Both the position numbers and the translations under genes were made by a program. Below the pieces are notes generated by a model, which ran no database searches, had not been told where the DNA came from, and saw only the letters and a program-made list of their open reading frames with translations. A DNA stretch of 64,000 bases from positions 62,001-126,000 of the forward strand of contig NZ_WIAY01000003.1 in assembly GCF_009467805.1 (NCBI RefSeq), read 5' to 3'. Of this stretch, positions 18,253-26,761 are shown piece by piece (position 1 is the first letter of the stretch; each line of letters opens with the position of its first letter). The DNA is from Stenotrophomonas nematodicola (lineage in GTDB: Bacteria; Pseudomonadota; Gammaproteobacteria; Xanthomonadales; Xanthomonadaceae).

Positions 18253-18849
18253 TTACAACCGGATCAACGGCGGATCGGCGGGATCGGCGCGCGGCCCGTG
18301 GCGGGCGGCGGTGGCGCAGCAGCAGTCATCGACCCACAGCTCGCCTTCGGCGCCTTCGACATCGGCGATGTGGCGGGCGATACCCGCACCCAGCGACGAC
18401 AGCGGGGCCAGGCTGGCCGCCAGGCCGAGGCCCTCCTCGGCCGCGTGCAGGCGCAGCGCGCACATGCGCCACGGCTCGCCGCCAAGGCGGACCGCCAGGC
18501 GGCGCCACAGGCGCTCGGCCACGCCGCCATCGCTGATCGGCTCCGGCCGTGCCGGGAAGGCACCCACCAGCCGGTCCCAGGCCAGATAGTCGCTGTCGGG
18601 CAGCAGATACAGGCGCCAGCAGCAGCGGCCGCGGACATCGACGAAGCACAGGCTTTCGCGGATGCCTTCACTGTCCATGCCTTGGCAGGCGTGGGCGGAA
18701 ACCGCCCGCTTCCAGCCGCCCAGTTCGCTGCTGTCGGGTCGGTACAGGCACAGCACCGTGCCCAGTGCCGCGAGTTGTCCCGGCGTGGGCAAGGCCCTGG
18801 CGGGCAGTGCGTGGGCCAGGGGACGGAAGGCGGACAGGGCTCGGCTCAT
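18253..18849 (-). CDS. Heme-locus protein of unknown mechanism (annotated in relatives as hemin transport protein)
   Basis: The 198-residue product starts MSRALSAFRPLAHALPARALPTPGQLAALG, five bases after the receptor stop codon, and has no signal peptide or membrane span, so it is probably cytoplasmic. Features include a Cys-containing segment FVDVRGRCCWRLYLLPDSDYLAWDRLV near residues 68-95 and a C-terminal ELWVDDCCCAT cluster with three consecutive cysteines. I recall xanthomonad orthologues named hemin transport protein, but no heme-binding or degradation motif is certain. The much longer frame running through the receptor gene is a shadow. Confidence 0.7.
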   Translation of the reverse strand: MSRALSAFRPLAHALPARALPTPGQLAALGTVLCLYRPDSSELGGWKRAVSAHACQGMDSEGIRESLCFVDVRGRCCWRLYLLPDSDYLAWDRLVGAFPARPEPISDGGVAERLWRRLAVRLGGEPWRMCALRLHAAEEGLGLAASLAPLSSLGAGIARHIADVEGAEGELWVDDCCCATAARHGPRADPADPPLIRL

Positions 18850-18854
18850 GGCGG

Positions 18855-21068
18855 CTACCAGCTCACGGCAAGACTGGCCGACACGGTGCGGCCGGGGTTG
18901 GTGAAACGGTCGATCACTGTACTGTTGGTCGCCAGCGTCGAGGTGATACCCGAGTAGTCGATGTAGGTGCGGTCGCCCAGATTGAACACGCCCACGTTGA
19001 GCTTGGCACCGGGCGCAACGGTCCAGTGCGCCATCAGGTCGAGCACGCCATACCCCGCCGGCGCGAAGGGCGCGACAGTACCGACCGCCGGCGGCAGGCG
19101 ATCCTTGCGCCTGGCGAAGGTACCGGCCAGCTCCACGCCCCAGGTATCGCGGTCGAACGCGATGCCGAGCGTGCCGCGCAGCGGGTCGATGGATTCCAGC
19201 GGCACATCTTCGGTCTTGTTCTGGCCACGCGACCAGGCCACCGACCCGTTGAGCGACCAGCCGGCCAGCGCCGTGCTCAGCTCGCCGAAATCGACGCCGG
19301 CCTTCAGCTCTGCCCCGTAGATGTCCGCATCGGCCACGTTCTGCGACTGGAACACGATCAGGCCCTGGGCGTTGATGCCGACCTGGCGCTGGGACTCGAT
19401 GAAGTCCTTGTAGTCGTTGTAGTACCCGCTCAGGCTCACGTAGGCGGCCGGGGCGATGAAACGCACACCCAGCTCCAGTCCATCGCTGGTTTCCGGCTTG
19501 AGGTCCGGATTGGGAATGGCGGTGTAACCGAACATCACGTTGGTGAAGCCCAGGTTGACGTCGTTGTACGGCGGCGAGCGGAAGCCGTGCGCATAGCCGG
19601 CGAACAGCGACCACTGGTCGGCGAAGCGCCAGACCATGCCCAGCTTCGGCGACACGCTGGTCTTGGTCAGGCCGGACACGGCCATGCCGGGGTTGTCGGC
19701 ACCGAAGATGCCGTCCACCTCCGGGCGCAGCTCGTAGTGGTCCACGCGCACGCCCGGCACCAGCGAGACGCGGCCGTCGGCGAAACGCATTTCATCCTGC
19801 GCGTACAGGCCCAGCTCGGTGGTCCTGCTGATCGGGAAATCACGCACCGGGAAGGCGTCGGGCAGGATCGTGGTGCTGATCGCCCCGTTGGCGAGGACCT
19901 GATAGCCATCGCGCTTCTGTCGGGTTTCGGTCCAGGCGCCATCGAAGCCGTAGGTCAGCGCATGCTCGACCGCGCCGGTTTCCAGGCCCTTGTGGAACAC
20001 CGCCTGCAGGCCGTACACACGCTGGTCGAAGTTGAACTCGCGGTGGCGCGTGGTGCGGTTGGCGCGGTTCTCATCGGTGCGCTGGGTGGTCTCGCTGTCC
20101 TGACGGTACACCTGCCACGACAGGCTGTCGGCGACGCCCATGCCGACGTCGTCCAGTTCGTGGCGGAACGACACGCGCGCACGGGTCTGGTGGTCGCGGG
20201 CCTTCATGCCCGTGGTGGTGGTGTGGTCGATCGCCGACAGCACGTTGGTGTCCACGCTGTCTTCGTTGCCTTCCACCGTGAGCTTGAAGCGCTGGGTATC
20301 GCTGGGGGCATACACCAGCTTGCTCAGCACGCTGCGGCCATCGCGGTCCTGCGGGTTGGCCGCGGTGCGGGTGCGGTCGTTGCTGCGGACATCGCCGTTG
20401 CTCTGGGTTTCCTGGCCCTGGCGATGATTGACGTTGACCATGCCGCTCCAGTGGTCGCCGCCGAAGGCGGTGGTGGCGCTGCCAAGCAGGCCCTGCCAGT
20501 CGCCGTCATAGCCGAACTTCAGGCCGACGTAGCTGTTCCTGCCGTCCTTGAGGTAGTCGGCCGGGTCCTTGGTGACGAACGCGACCACGCCGCCCAGCGC
20601 GTCGGAGCCATACAGCGAGCTCGCCGGACCGCGCACGATCTCGACCCGCTTGAGGGTTTCCAGATCGGTGAAGTTGCGGTTGGCGTCGGCGAAGCTGCCG
20701 ATGTCGAACGCCTTCGGCATGGCGATGCCATCGGTCTGGATCAGCACGCGGTTGCCGTCCAGGCCACGGATCCGGAAGCCGCCCAGTCCGAAGCGGGCCG
20801 GGCTGCTGGTGACCGACACGCCGGGCTCGTAGCGGACCAGATCCTTGATGTTCTGCGCCAGGTGGTTGTCCAGCTGCTCGCGGTCGATGACATCGACGGT
20901 GGCGGCCACGTCGCTCAGCGCGCGCTCGGTGCGCGTGGCGGTGACCTGCACGCGATCGAACTCGCGCGCGTCGTTGACGGAAGAGGGGGCGGCGTCGGCA
21001 TCGGCATGCGCGGCCATCGGCAGCGCCAGCCACAAGGCGGCGCTCAGGGCAGTCGGTCGGATCGTCAT
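18855..21068 (-). CDS. TonB-dependent heme/hemoglobin receptor
   Basis: An outer-membrane receptor of 737 residues. It has a signal peptide MTIRPTALSAALWLALPMAAHAD, a TonB box near FDRVQVTATR (residues 37-46), a plug domain with IRGLDGNRVLIQTDG and VEIVRGPASSLYGSDALGGVVAF, then a beta barrel ending in the aromatic terminus SLAVSW. The FRAP/NPNL region of heme receptors is recognisable as FRSP and NPDLKPE, but no His lies between them. The start at 21068 gives a normal signal peptide; the longer frame from 21212 does not. hemP is upstream, two accessory genes downstream. Confidence 0.92.
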   Translation of the reverse strand: MTIRPTALSAALWLALPMAAHADADAAPSSVNDAREFDRVQVTATRTERALSDVAATVDVIDREQLDNHLAQNIKDLVRYEPGVSVTSSPARFGLGGFRIRGLDGNRVLIQTDGIAMPKAFDIGSFADANRNFTDLETLKRVEIVRGPASSLYGSDALGGVVAFVTKDPADYLKDGRNSYVGLKFGYDGDWQGLLGSATTAFGGDHWSGMVNVNHRQGQETQSNGDVRSNDRTRTAANPQDRDGRSVLSKLVYAPSDTQRFKLTVEGNEDSVDTNVLSAIDHTTTTGMKARDHQTRARVSFRHELDDVGMGVADSLSWQVYRQDSETTQRTDENRANRTTRHREFNFDQRVYGLQAVFHKGLETGAVEHALTYGFDGAWTETRQKRDGYQVLANGAISTTILPDAFPVRDFPISRTTELGLYAQDEMRFADGRVSLVPGVRVDHYELRPEVDGIFGADNPGMAVSGLTKTSVSPKLGMVWRFADQWSLFAGYAHGFRSPPYNDVNLGFTNVMFGYTAIPNPDLKPETSDGLELGVRFIAPAAYVSLSGYYNDYKDFIESQRQVGINAQGLIVFQSQNVADADIYGAELKAGVDFGELSTALAGWSLNGSVAWSRGQNKTEDVPLESIDPLRGTLGIAFDRDTWGVELAGTFARRKDRLPPAVGTVAPFAPAGYGVLDLMAHWTVAPGAKLNVGVFNLGDRTYIDYSGITSTLATNSTVIDRFTNPGRTVSASLAVSW

Positions 21069-21166
21069 GGGGTGGCGGGAAGCGGCGGGGTGCAGAAGGA
21101 GACCCCCGACCCACGCCATCGACCGGAGCCGCCGGCGAGGTGTCGAGGGGGAGAGAGCAGGAGCAG

Positions 21167-21196
21167 CGCGGGCCCGGGGGGAGGGGCGGGCCCGCG
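21167..21196 (-). other. GC-rich hairpin in the hemP-receptor intergenic region
   Basis: A perfect nine-base-pair inverted repeat, CGCGGGCCC and GGGCCCGCG, flanks a 12-base purine-rich loop, 16-45 bases past the hemP stop in the direction of transcription. No T-run follows, so it is not a standard terminator. It could partly attenuate transcription or protect an upstream hemP transcript. The 143-base gap is otherwise featureless apart from a purine-rich tract. Confidence 0.45.
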
Positions 21197-21211
21197 TGGA
21201 CGGCGCCGGCA

Positions 21212-21412
21212 TTACTTGGTCAGGATCAGCTTGTCGTTGCTGGTATGACGCAGACGGTAGAAGCGGTCGCCGTGCTGGATCAGGATTTCGCGGCGGCCCT
21301 TGAGCAGGGCTTCGCTGTCGATCACTTCTTCGGGCGGCACCACGCGTACCGGGCGGTCGCGCAGGGTGAGCGTTTCGGGGCGCAGCAGTACAGCAGCTTG
21401 AGTGTTCATCAT
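21212..21412 (-). CDS. hemP: Hemin uptake protein HemP/HmuP
   Basis: A 66-residue protein ending in the HemP signature: VIDSEALLKGRREILIQHGDRFYRLRHTSNDKLILTK, in which SEALLKGRREI and Y-R-L-R-x-T-x-x-x-K-L-I-L-T-K are conserved. In some bacteria HmuP acts as a positive regulator needed for expression of the heme receptor gene. It begins with two consecutive ATG codons, so the start is 21412 or 21409. A near-perfect Fur box lies 30 bases upstream. It is the first gene of the heme operon. Confidence 0.93.
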   Translation of the reverse strand: MMNTQAAVLLRPETLTLRDRPVRVVPPEEVIDSEALLKGRREILIQHGDRFYRLRHTSNDKLILTK

Positions 21413-21442
21413 CGTCTGGACTCGTGCGAGGGACGAGTTAAA

Positions 21443-21457
21443 TGATAATGATTCTCA
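21443..21457 (-). promoter_or_regulatory. Fur box upstream of hemP
   Basis: The 15 bases TGATAATGATTCTCA match 13 of 14 defined positions of the 7-1-7 Fur inverted repeat (TGATAAT-N-ATTATCA). It lies 30 bases upstream of hemP in a conspicuously AT-rich stretch (21438-21535) of an otherwise GC-rich window. Iron-loaded Fur would repress the heme operon from here. A weaker partial match, TGAGAAT on the minus strand near 21474-21480, may be a second site. Confidence 0.82.
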
Positions 21458-21530
21458 GTTGACAATCAACAACCATTCTCATTTTGATTGATGGCATTAA
21501 TGATCGAACCAGTGAGTTCGATTGATCTTA

Positions 21531-22502
21531 TCAATCGAAAGCGGCGTCCACCTGCTGCCAGACGCTCTCGTCCATCGTGTCGAACAGCCGCAGCGCGCCC
21601 AGGTTTTCCTGCAACTGCCCCACCCGGCTGGCGCCGAGGATCACGCTGGAGACATTGGGGTTGCGCAGGCACCAGGCGATGGCCAGCTGCGCCGGCGACT
21701 GGCCGAGCTGGGCGGCCAGCGCGGTAAAGCGGCGCACCTTTTCCAGCCGCTGTTCGGCCGGATCGCCGAGCACCAGGTCCTTCAGCCAGGCGGTCTGGGC
21801 CTGACCGAGCCGCGACTGCGCGTCCACCCCGGCGTTGTACTTGCCGGTCAGCAGGCCCGAGGCCAGCGGTGACCAGATGGTGGTCCCCAGCCCGGCATCG
21901 GCGTACAGCGGGGCATACTCGCGTTCGACCCGGTCGCGGTGCAGCAGGTTGTACTGCGGCTGCTCCATCGAGGGGGCGTGCAGATGGCCGGCGCGGGCGA
22001 TATCCACCGCTTCCTGGATCTGCGCCGCCGACCACTCCGAAGTGCCCCAGTACAGGACCTTGCCCTGCCGGATCAGGGTGTCCATCGCCTGCACGGTCTC
22101 GGCGATCGGGGTGTCCGGATCGGGGCGGTGACAGTAATAAAGGTCAAGATAGTCAACCCGCAGGCGCTTGAGCGCGGCATGGCAGGCATCGGTCACATGT
22201 TTGCGCGACAGGCCATGCTGGGTCGGGCGCGGGTCATCCACGGCACCGAAGAAGACCTTGCTGGACACGCAGAAGCCGTCACGCGGCAGGCGCAGGTCGG
22301 CGATCACGTCTCCCATCACCTGCTCGGCCCGCCCGCGCGCATAGCCCTCGGCGTTGTCGAAGAAGTTGATCCCGTTGTCCCAGGCGGCCGCGATCAGGTT
22401 GCGGGCCTCGTCGCGGGCGATCTGATCCCCGAAAGTCACCCAGGCCCCGAAGGACAGGGCGGAGAGCTTCAGGCCGGTGGAGCCCAGGCGGCGGTAGAGC
22501 AT
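21531..22502 (-). CDS. Aldo/keto reductase, Kv-beta-like
   Basis: The 323-residue protein begins MLYRRLGSTGLKLSALSFGAW and follows the AKR family closely. It has INFFDNAEGYARGRAE (catalytic Asp and Tyr, residues about 45-60), FCVSSKVFFG (catalytic Lys), YLDLYYCHRPDPDTP (catalytic His) and NADPH-binding WSPLASGLLTGKY and ILGASRVGQLQENL. It resembles bacterial homologues of the potassium-channel beta subunit (AKR6-like). Such enzymes reduce aldehydes and ketones with NADPH; the physiological substrate is not known. The long N-terminal extension to 22619 is not conserved-looking and is omitted. Confidence 0.92.
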   Translation of the reverse strand: MLYRRLGSTGLKLSALSFGAWVTFGDQIARDEARNLIAAAWDNGINFFDNAEGYARGRAEQVMGDVIADLRLPRDGFCVSSKVFFGAVDDPRPTQHGLSRKHVTDACHAALKRLRVDYLDLYYCHRPDPDTPIAETVQAMDTLIRQGKVLYWGTSEWSAAQIQEAVDIARAGHLHAPSMEQPQYNLLHRDRVEREYAPLYADAGLGTTIWSPLASGLLTGKYNAGVDAQSRLGQAQTAWLKDLVLGDPAEQRLEKVRRFTALAAQLGQSPAQLAIAWCLRNPNVSSVILGASRVGQLQENLGALRLFDTMDESVWQQVDAAFD

Positions 22503-22692
22503 GCGATTCTCCTGCTGCAGGCCCGCATCCGGGCCGGATCGATGCCCGCTAGTGTAGCCGGCGCGGGCCCGCAAACCCTTGTCGATGCTGGCCGGATCGG
22601 CGCCGATCGGCCCGCGCACGCCGCTTTTCCTTGCTCCGCCCCTGCCGCTGCTCTAGGCTTCCCGTTTTTCGCGGCGCCCCAAGGGAAGTCAC

Positions 22693-23991
22693 ATGGTCGA
22701 AGGTTTGGGCAGGATTGGCTTCGGCCTGTTCGGGTTGGTGGTGCTGATCGGCATCGCCTGGTTGTTCTCGAACAACAAGCGCGCCGTCGACTGGCGCCTG
22801 GTGGTCACCGGTATCGCGCTGCAGATCGCCTTTGCGGCGGTGGTGCTGCTGGTGCCCGGCGGCCGCGATGTCTTCGATGCGCTGGGCAAGGGCTTCGTGA
22901 AGATCCTGAGCTTCGTCAACGAAGGCTCCGGTTTCATCTTCGGCAGCCTGATGGACACCAGCAAGTTCGGCTTCATCTTCGCCTTCCAGGTGCTGCCGAC
23001 CATCATCTTCTTCTCGGCGCTGATGGGCGTGATGTACCACCTCAACATCATGCAGATGATCGTGCGCGGCATGGCCTGGGCGATCACCAAGATCATGCGC
23101 GTGTCCGGTGCGGAAACCACCAGCGTCTGCGCCAGCGTCTTCATCGGCCAGACCGAGGCGCCGCTGACGGTCCGCCCCTACATCGCCAAGATGACCCAGT
23201 CCGAACTGATCACGATGATGATCGGCGGCATGGCGCACATCGCCGGTGGCGTGCTGGCTGCGTACGTGGGCATGCTCGGCGGCAACGATCCGGTGCAGCA
23301 GGCCTTCTACGCCAAGCACCTGCTGGCGGCGAGCATCATGGCCGCGCCGGCAACCCTGGTGGTGGCCAAGCTGCTGGTGCCCGAAACCGGCACCCCGCTG
23401 ACCCGCGGCACCGTCAAGATGGAAGTGGAGAAGACCTCCAGCAACATCATCGATGCGGCGGCGGCCGGCGCCGGCGACGGCCTGAAGCTGGCGCTGAACA
23501 TCGGCGCTATGCTGCTGGCCTTCATTGCCCTGATCGCCCTGCTCAATGCGCCGCTGACCTGGTTCGGCGAAATCTCCGGCCTGCAGGCGATGATCGGCCG
23601 TCCGACCGACCTGTCGACCATCTTCGGCTACCTGCTGGCCCCGATCGCCTGGGTGATCGGTACCCCGTGGGCCGATGCCACCACCGTGGGGTCGCTGATC
23701 GGTCAGAAGGTGGTCATCAACGAGTTCGTCGCGTACTCCAAGCTGTCGGAGATCGTGAACGGCCAGGTGCCGGGGATGACCCTGTCGGCCGAAGGACGCC
23801 TGATCGCCACCTATGCGCTGTGCGGCTTCGCCAACTTCAGCTCGATCGCAATCCAGATCGGTGGTATTGGTGGTCTGGCCCCCGAGCGTCGCCACGATCT
23901 GGCGAAGTTCGGCCTGCGCGCGGTGCTTGGCGGTACCATCGCCACCTTCATGACGGCGACCATCGCCGGCGTGCTGACGCATTTCAGCTGA
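22693..23991 (+). CDS. nupC: Concentrative nucleoside transporter, NupC family
   Basis: A 432-residue polytopic permease of the CNT family, which imports nucleosides with H+ or Na+. Family motifs include FVFGSLM-like FIFGSLMDTSKFGFIFAFQVLPTIIFF, CASVFIGQTEAPLTVRPYI (the substrate-site GQTEAP), MIGGMAHIAGGVLAAYV and GQKVVINEFVAYSKL, with a C-terminal LIATYALCGFANFSSIAIQIGG. A kinase gene of the ribokinase family follows 26 bases later, suggesting uptake and phosphorylation of the same nucleoside or its sugar. Confidence 0.95.
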   Translation: MVEGLGRIGFGLFGLVVLIGIAWLFSNNKRAVDWRLVVTGIALQIAFAAVVLLVPGGRDVFDALGKGFVKILSFVNEGSGFIFGSLMDTSKFGFIFAFQVLPTIIFFSALMGVMYHLNIMQMIVRGMAWAITKIMRVSGAETTSVCASVFIGQTEAPLTVRPYIAKMTQSELITMMIGGMAHIAGGVLAAYVGMLGGNDPVQQAFYAKHLLAASIMAAPATLVVAKLLVPETGTPLTRGTVKMEVEKTSSNIIDAAAAGAGDGLKLALNIGAMLLAFIALIALLNAPLTWFGEISGLQAMIGRPTDLSTIFGYLLAPIAWVIGTPWADATTVGSLIGQKVVINEFVAYSKLSEIVNGQVPGMTLSAEGRLIATYALCGFANFSSIAIQIGGIGGLAPERRHDLAKFGLRAVLGGTIATFMTATIAGVLTHFS

Positions 23992-24017
23992 TATCCGTTC
24001 ATTGAGAAACAGACTTT

Positions 24018-25010
24018 ATGAGTAGCAGTGTCGTCGTTGTCGGCTCCTTCAATGTGGACCATGTGTGGCGTTGCGAATCGCTCCCGGCCCCGGGCGCGAC
24101 CATCGCCGGGCGCTACAGCACCGGTCCGGGCGGCAAGGGCTTCAACCAGGCCGTCGCCGCACGTCGTGCGGGCGCGCCGACCACCTTCGTGTGCGCGCTG
24201 GGTGACGATGCCGGCGGTGCGATGGCCCGTGGCCTGGCCGCTGATGACGGCTTCACCCTGCAGGCCGAAGCCAGCACCGAGCCGACCGGCACCGGTGGCA
24301 TCTACGTGGACAGCCGCGGCCGCAACACGATCGTGATCGGCCCGGGTGCCAATGCCGCCCTGAGCACCGCCTACGTCGAGCAGCAGCGTGCGCTGCTGAG
24401 CGGCGCCAAGGTGGTACTGGCGCAGCTGGAGTCGCCGGTGGAGACCATCGAAGCGGCGCTGGCGATTGCCCGCGAGGCCGGTGCCACCACCGTGCTCAAC
24501 GTGGCCCCGGCCGACGCCCCGTCCAGCATCGGCCTGCTCAAGCTGGCCGACGTGCTGACCCCGAACGAGACCGAGTTCGCCGCCCTGCTCGGCCGCCATG
24601 TGGGCGAGCGCGTGGATGCCAACGACGTGGCCGCGCTGGACGGCGCCAGCCTGCATGCGCTGTGCCGCAAGCTGGTCGGCAACGGCACCGTGGTGGTGAC
24701 GCTGGGATCGGTGGGCGTGTTCGTGTCGCACGCCGAGGAGAACCTGCGCGGCGACACCCAGCCGTACTACCGGGTGGGCGCCGAGCAGGTGCAGGTGCTG
24801 GACACCACCGGTGCCGGCGATGCGTTCAACGGTGCGCTGGTGGCCTCCATCGCCCAGGACCCGGACGCCGCGTTCGCCCGCCATGTGCGCTTCGCCAACC
24901 AGTTCGCCGGCCGTTCCACCGAGAAGGAAGGCGCCGCGGCAGCGATGCCGCACTTCACCCCACAGGATGCTGCCACGGCCAGAGCGGCCTGGCGGAACCT
25001 GCGGTACTGA
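24018..25010 (+). CDS. PfkB-family carbohydrate/nucleoside kinase (ribokinase-like)
   Basis: A 330-residue cytoplasmic kinase. The PfkB signatures are GGKGFNQAVAARRAG near residues 36-50 (substrate loop) and DTTGAGDAFNGALVASI near 262-278 (anion hole and catalytic Asp of GAGD). The N-terminal FNVDHVWRCE differs from the usual ribokinase N-x-D pattern only modestly. It is usually annotated as ribokinase, but its place directly after a nucleoside transporter makes a nucleoside kinase equally plausible. A strong terminator follows four bases after the stop. Confidence 0.88.
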   Translation: MSSSVVVVGSFNVDHVWRCESLPAPGATIAGRYSTGPGGKGFNQAVAARRAGAPTTFVCALGDDAGGAMARGLAADDGFTLQAEASTEPTGTGGIYVDSRGRNTIVIGPGANAALSTAYVEQQRALLSGAKVVLAQLESPVETIEAALAIAREAGATTVLNVAPADAPSSIGLLKLADVLTPNETEFAALLGRHVGERVDANDVAALDGASLHALCRKLVGNGTVVVTLGSVGVFVSHAEENLRGDTQPYYRVGAEQVQVLDTTGAGDAFNGALVASIAQDPDAAFARHVRFANQFAGRSTEKEGAAAAMPHFTPQDAATARAAWRNLRY

Positions 25011-25013
25011 CCA

Positions 25014-25038
25014 AGCCGGCGCCCAGCGCCGGCTTTTT
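25014..25038 (+). terminator. Rho-independent terminator of the nupC-kinase operon
   Basis: A perfect nine-base-pair stem, AGCCGGCGC-CCA-GCGCCGGCT, is followed by a run of five T (25034-25038). It begins three bases after the kinase stop codon and fits a textbook intrinsic terminator. Confidence 0.92.
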
Positions 25039-25160
25039 CATGGGTCCACCGCGCGCGCCGACAGGGTTGGCCGGATCCTGACAGCCTAAGGCCGGCCTGC
25101 GCATTGACCGTCCGGCAGGCCGGCTCGACCATCGTGGCCCGCCTCATGGATCGCGTCTGC

Positions 25161-25589
25161 ATGGATGACACCCCCTGGCTGCTGCTGGCGGCCGCAGGCA
25201 GCGCGCTCGCGGTGCTGCTGCACATCGGCTGCATTATCTTCGGCGCGCGCTGGTACGCGTTCTTTGGCGCGGGCGAACGGATGGTGCGGCTGTCCCGCGC
25301 CGGCCATCCCTTCCCCACGGCAATCACCACCGCCATCACCGCGGTGCTGGCGCTATGGACGGCCTACGCCCTCTCGGCCGCGGGCTGGCTGCCGGTGCTC
25401 CCCGGCCGTCAGGAAGTCCTGGTGCTGATCATCGCGGTCCTCGGCGTGCGCGGGCTGGCCGGGCTGCTGATCGGACGGGTGCGCCCCGGCTGCAACGGCG
25501 CCCGTTTCTGGTACACCAGCTCAGCGGCCTGCCTGACGCTGGCCGGTCTCCATCTGGCCGGCAGCGTGCAGGTCTGGACGCGGCTGTAA
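25161..25589 (+). CDS. Hypothetical four-helix membrane protein
   Basis: I do not recognise this gene. From ATG 25161 (MDDTPWLLLAAAGSALAVLLHIGC) it encodes 142 residues with four hydrophobic helices (about 5-27, 52-73, 83-103 and 115-135) and short loops. Two upstream in-frame ATGs (25146 and 25104) would add 5 or 19 residues without hydrophobic character. A conserved-looking motif is FFGAGERMVRLSRAGHPFPT between helices 1 and 2. It stands alone between the kinase terminator and dusB. Confidence 0.65.
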   Translation: MDDTPWLLLAAAGSALAVLLHIGCIIFGARWYAFFGAGERMVRLSRAGHPFPTAITTAITAVLALWTAYALSAAGWLPVLPGRQEVLVLIIAVLGVRGLAGLLIGRVRPGCNGARFWYTSSAACLTLAGLHLAGSVQVWTRL

Positions 25590-25726
25590 CCCCCTGCCAA
25601 CCGCCCACCATCCCGCCGCGCTGGGGGCGGCGGAAGCAATCGTCAAGCATATGCTCATGACCGGAGCGCATCAGGGCCTTCCGGATCGGCCTTAACACTG
25701 GCCCGGATCGCGGTCCGGTGCGTGGT

Positions 25727-25749
25727 TGCCGGCCGGCGGCCGGCACTAC
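25727..25749 (-). repeat. Solo SMAG/REP-like palindrome
   Basis: The stem TGCCGGCC-GGC-GGCCGGCA (eight base pairs, three-base loop) is followed by CTAC, so on the minus strand it begins with GTAG, as in SMAG elements. It lies only nine bases before the dusB start codon and so would fall in the dusB leader. Confidence 0.7.
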
Positions 25750-25758
25750 AATGCGTGC

Positions 25759-26751
25759 ATGCAGATTGGCCCCTACAACATCCGGCCCAACGTGGTGCTG
25801 GCGCCGATGGCCGGTGTCACCGACAAGCCTTTCCGCCTGCTGTGCAAACGGCTGGGTGCGGGCTTGGCCGCCTCGGAAATGACCATCTCCGACCCGCGTT
25901 TCTGGACCACCCGCAAGTCGCTCCACCGTATGGACCACGCCGGCGAGCCGGACCCGATCAGCGTGCAGATCGCCGGCACCGAGCCGCAGCAGCTGGCCGA
26001 CGCGGCGCGTTACAACGTGGACCACGGCGCACAGATCATCGACATCAACATGGGCTGTCCGGCCAAGAAGGTGTGCAATGCCTGGGCCGGCTCGGCGCTG
26101 ATGCGCGATGAGGCGCTGGTGGCGCGCATCCTCACCGCCGTGGTCGAGGCGGTGGACGTACCGGTCACGTTGAAGATCCGCACCGGCTGGGACTGCGACC
26201 ACCGCAATGGTCCGCTGATCGCACACATCGCCGAGGACAGCGGCATCGCTGCGCTGGCGGTGCACGGGCGCACCCGCGACCAGCACTACACCGGCAGCGC
26301 CGAGTACGAGACCATCGCGGCGATCAAGGCCGCGCTGCGCATTCCGGTGCTGGCCAACGGCGACATCGATTCGCCGCAGAAGGCCGCGCAGGTGCTGGCC
26401 CAGACCGGCGTGGACGCGGTGATGATCGGCCGCGCCGCCCAGGGCCGTCCGTGGATCTTCCGCGAGGTCGCCCATTTCCTGGCCACCGGCACCCTGTTGC
26501 CGCCACCGACCCTGGACGAAGTCCGCGACATTCTGCTGGGCCACCTGCAGGCGCTGCACGACTTCTATGGCGAGCCGCAGGGCGTGCGCATCGCGCGCAA
26601 GCACCTGGGCTGGTACGCCAAGGACCGGCCGGAGAACGCCGCCTTCCGCGCGGTGGTCAACCGCGCCGAGGATGCCGCCAGCCAGATCGCCCTGACCACC
26701 GACTACTTCGATGCCCTCGCCGCCGGCGAGCCGGTGTCGTCTGCCGCCTGA
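25759..26751 (+). CDS. dusB: tRNA-dihydrouridine synthase B
   Basis: DusB uses FMN and NADPH to reduce specific uridines in the tRNA D loop. The 330-residue protein has LAPMAGVTDKPFR near residues 15-27, the active-site Cys in DINMGCPAKKVCN, VHGRTRDQHYTG, VLANGDI and MIGRAAQGRPWIF, the FMN-phosphate site. ATG 25759 (MQIGPYNIRPNV) is the conserved start; an ATG 33 bases upstream adds unrelated residues and overlaps the palindrome. In many gammaproteobacteria fis follows dusB, but here a methyltransferase does. Confidence 0.95.
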   Translation: MQIGPYNIRPNVVLAPMAGVTDKPFRLLCKRLGAGLAASEMTISDPRFWTTRKSLHRMDHAGEPDPISVQIAGTEPQQLADAARYNVDHGAQIIDINMGCPAKKVCNAWAGSALMRDEALVARILTAVVEAVDVPVTLKIRTGWDCDHRNGPLIAHIAEDSGIAALAVHGRTRDQHYTGSAEYETIAAIKAALRIPVLANGDIDSPQKAAQVLAQTGVDAVMIGRAAQGRPWIFREVAHFLATGTLLPPPTLDEVRDILLGHLQALHDFYGEPQGVRIARKHLGWYAKDRPENAAFRAVVNRAEDAASQIALTTDYFDALAAGEPVSSAA

Positions 26752-26761
26752 GCCTGCCGCC

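Noticed and set aside
18549-21248. An 899-codon plus-strand frame over the TonB receptor
   Set aside because: It is antisense to a receptor with signal peptide, plug and barrel motifs; composition is that of a shadow frame.
21466-21490. A second full Fur box upstream of hemP
   Set aside because: The TGAGAAT half-site is good but the other half matches only three of seven positions, so it is mentioned only as a weak possibility.
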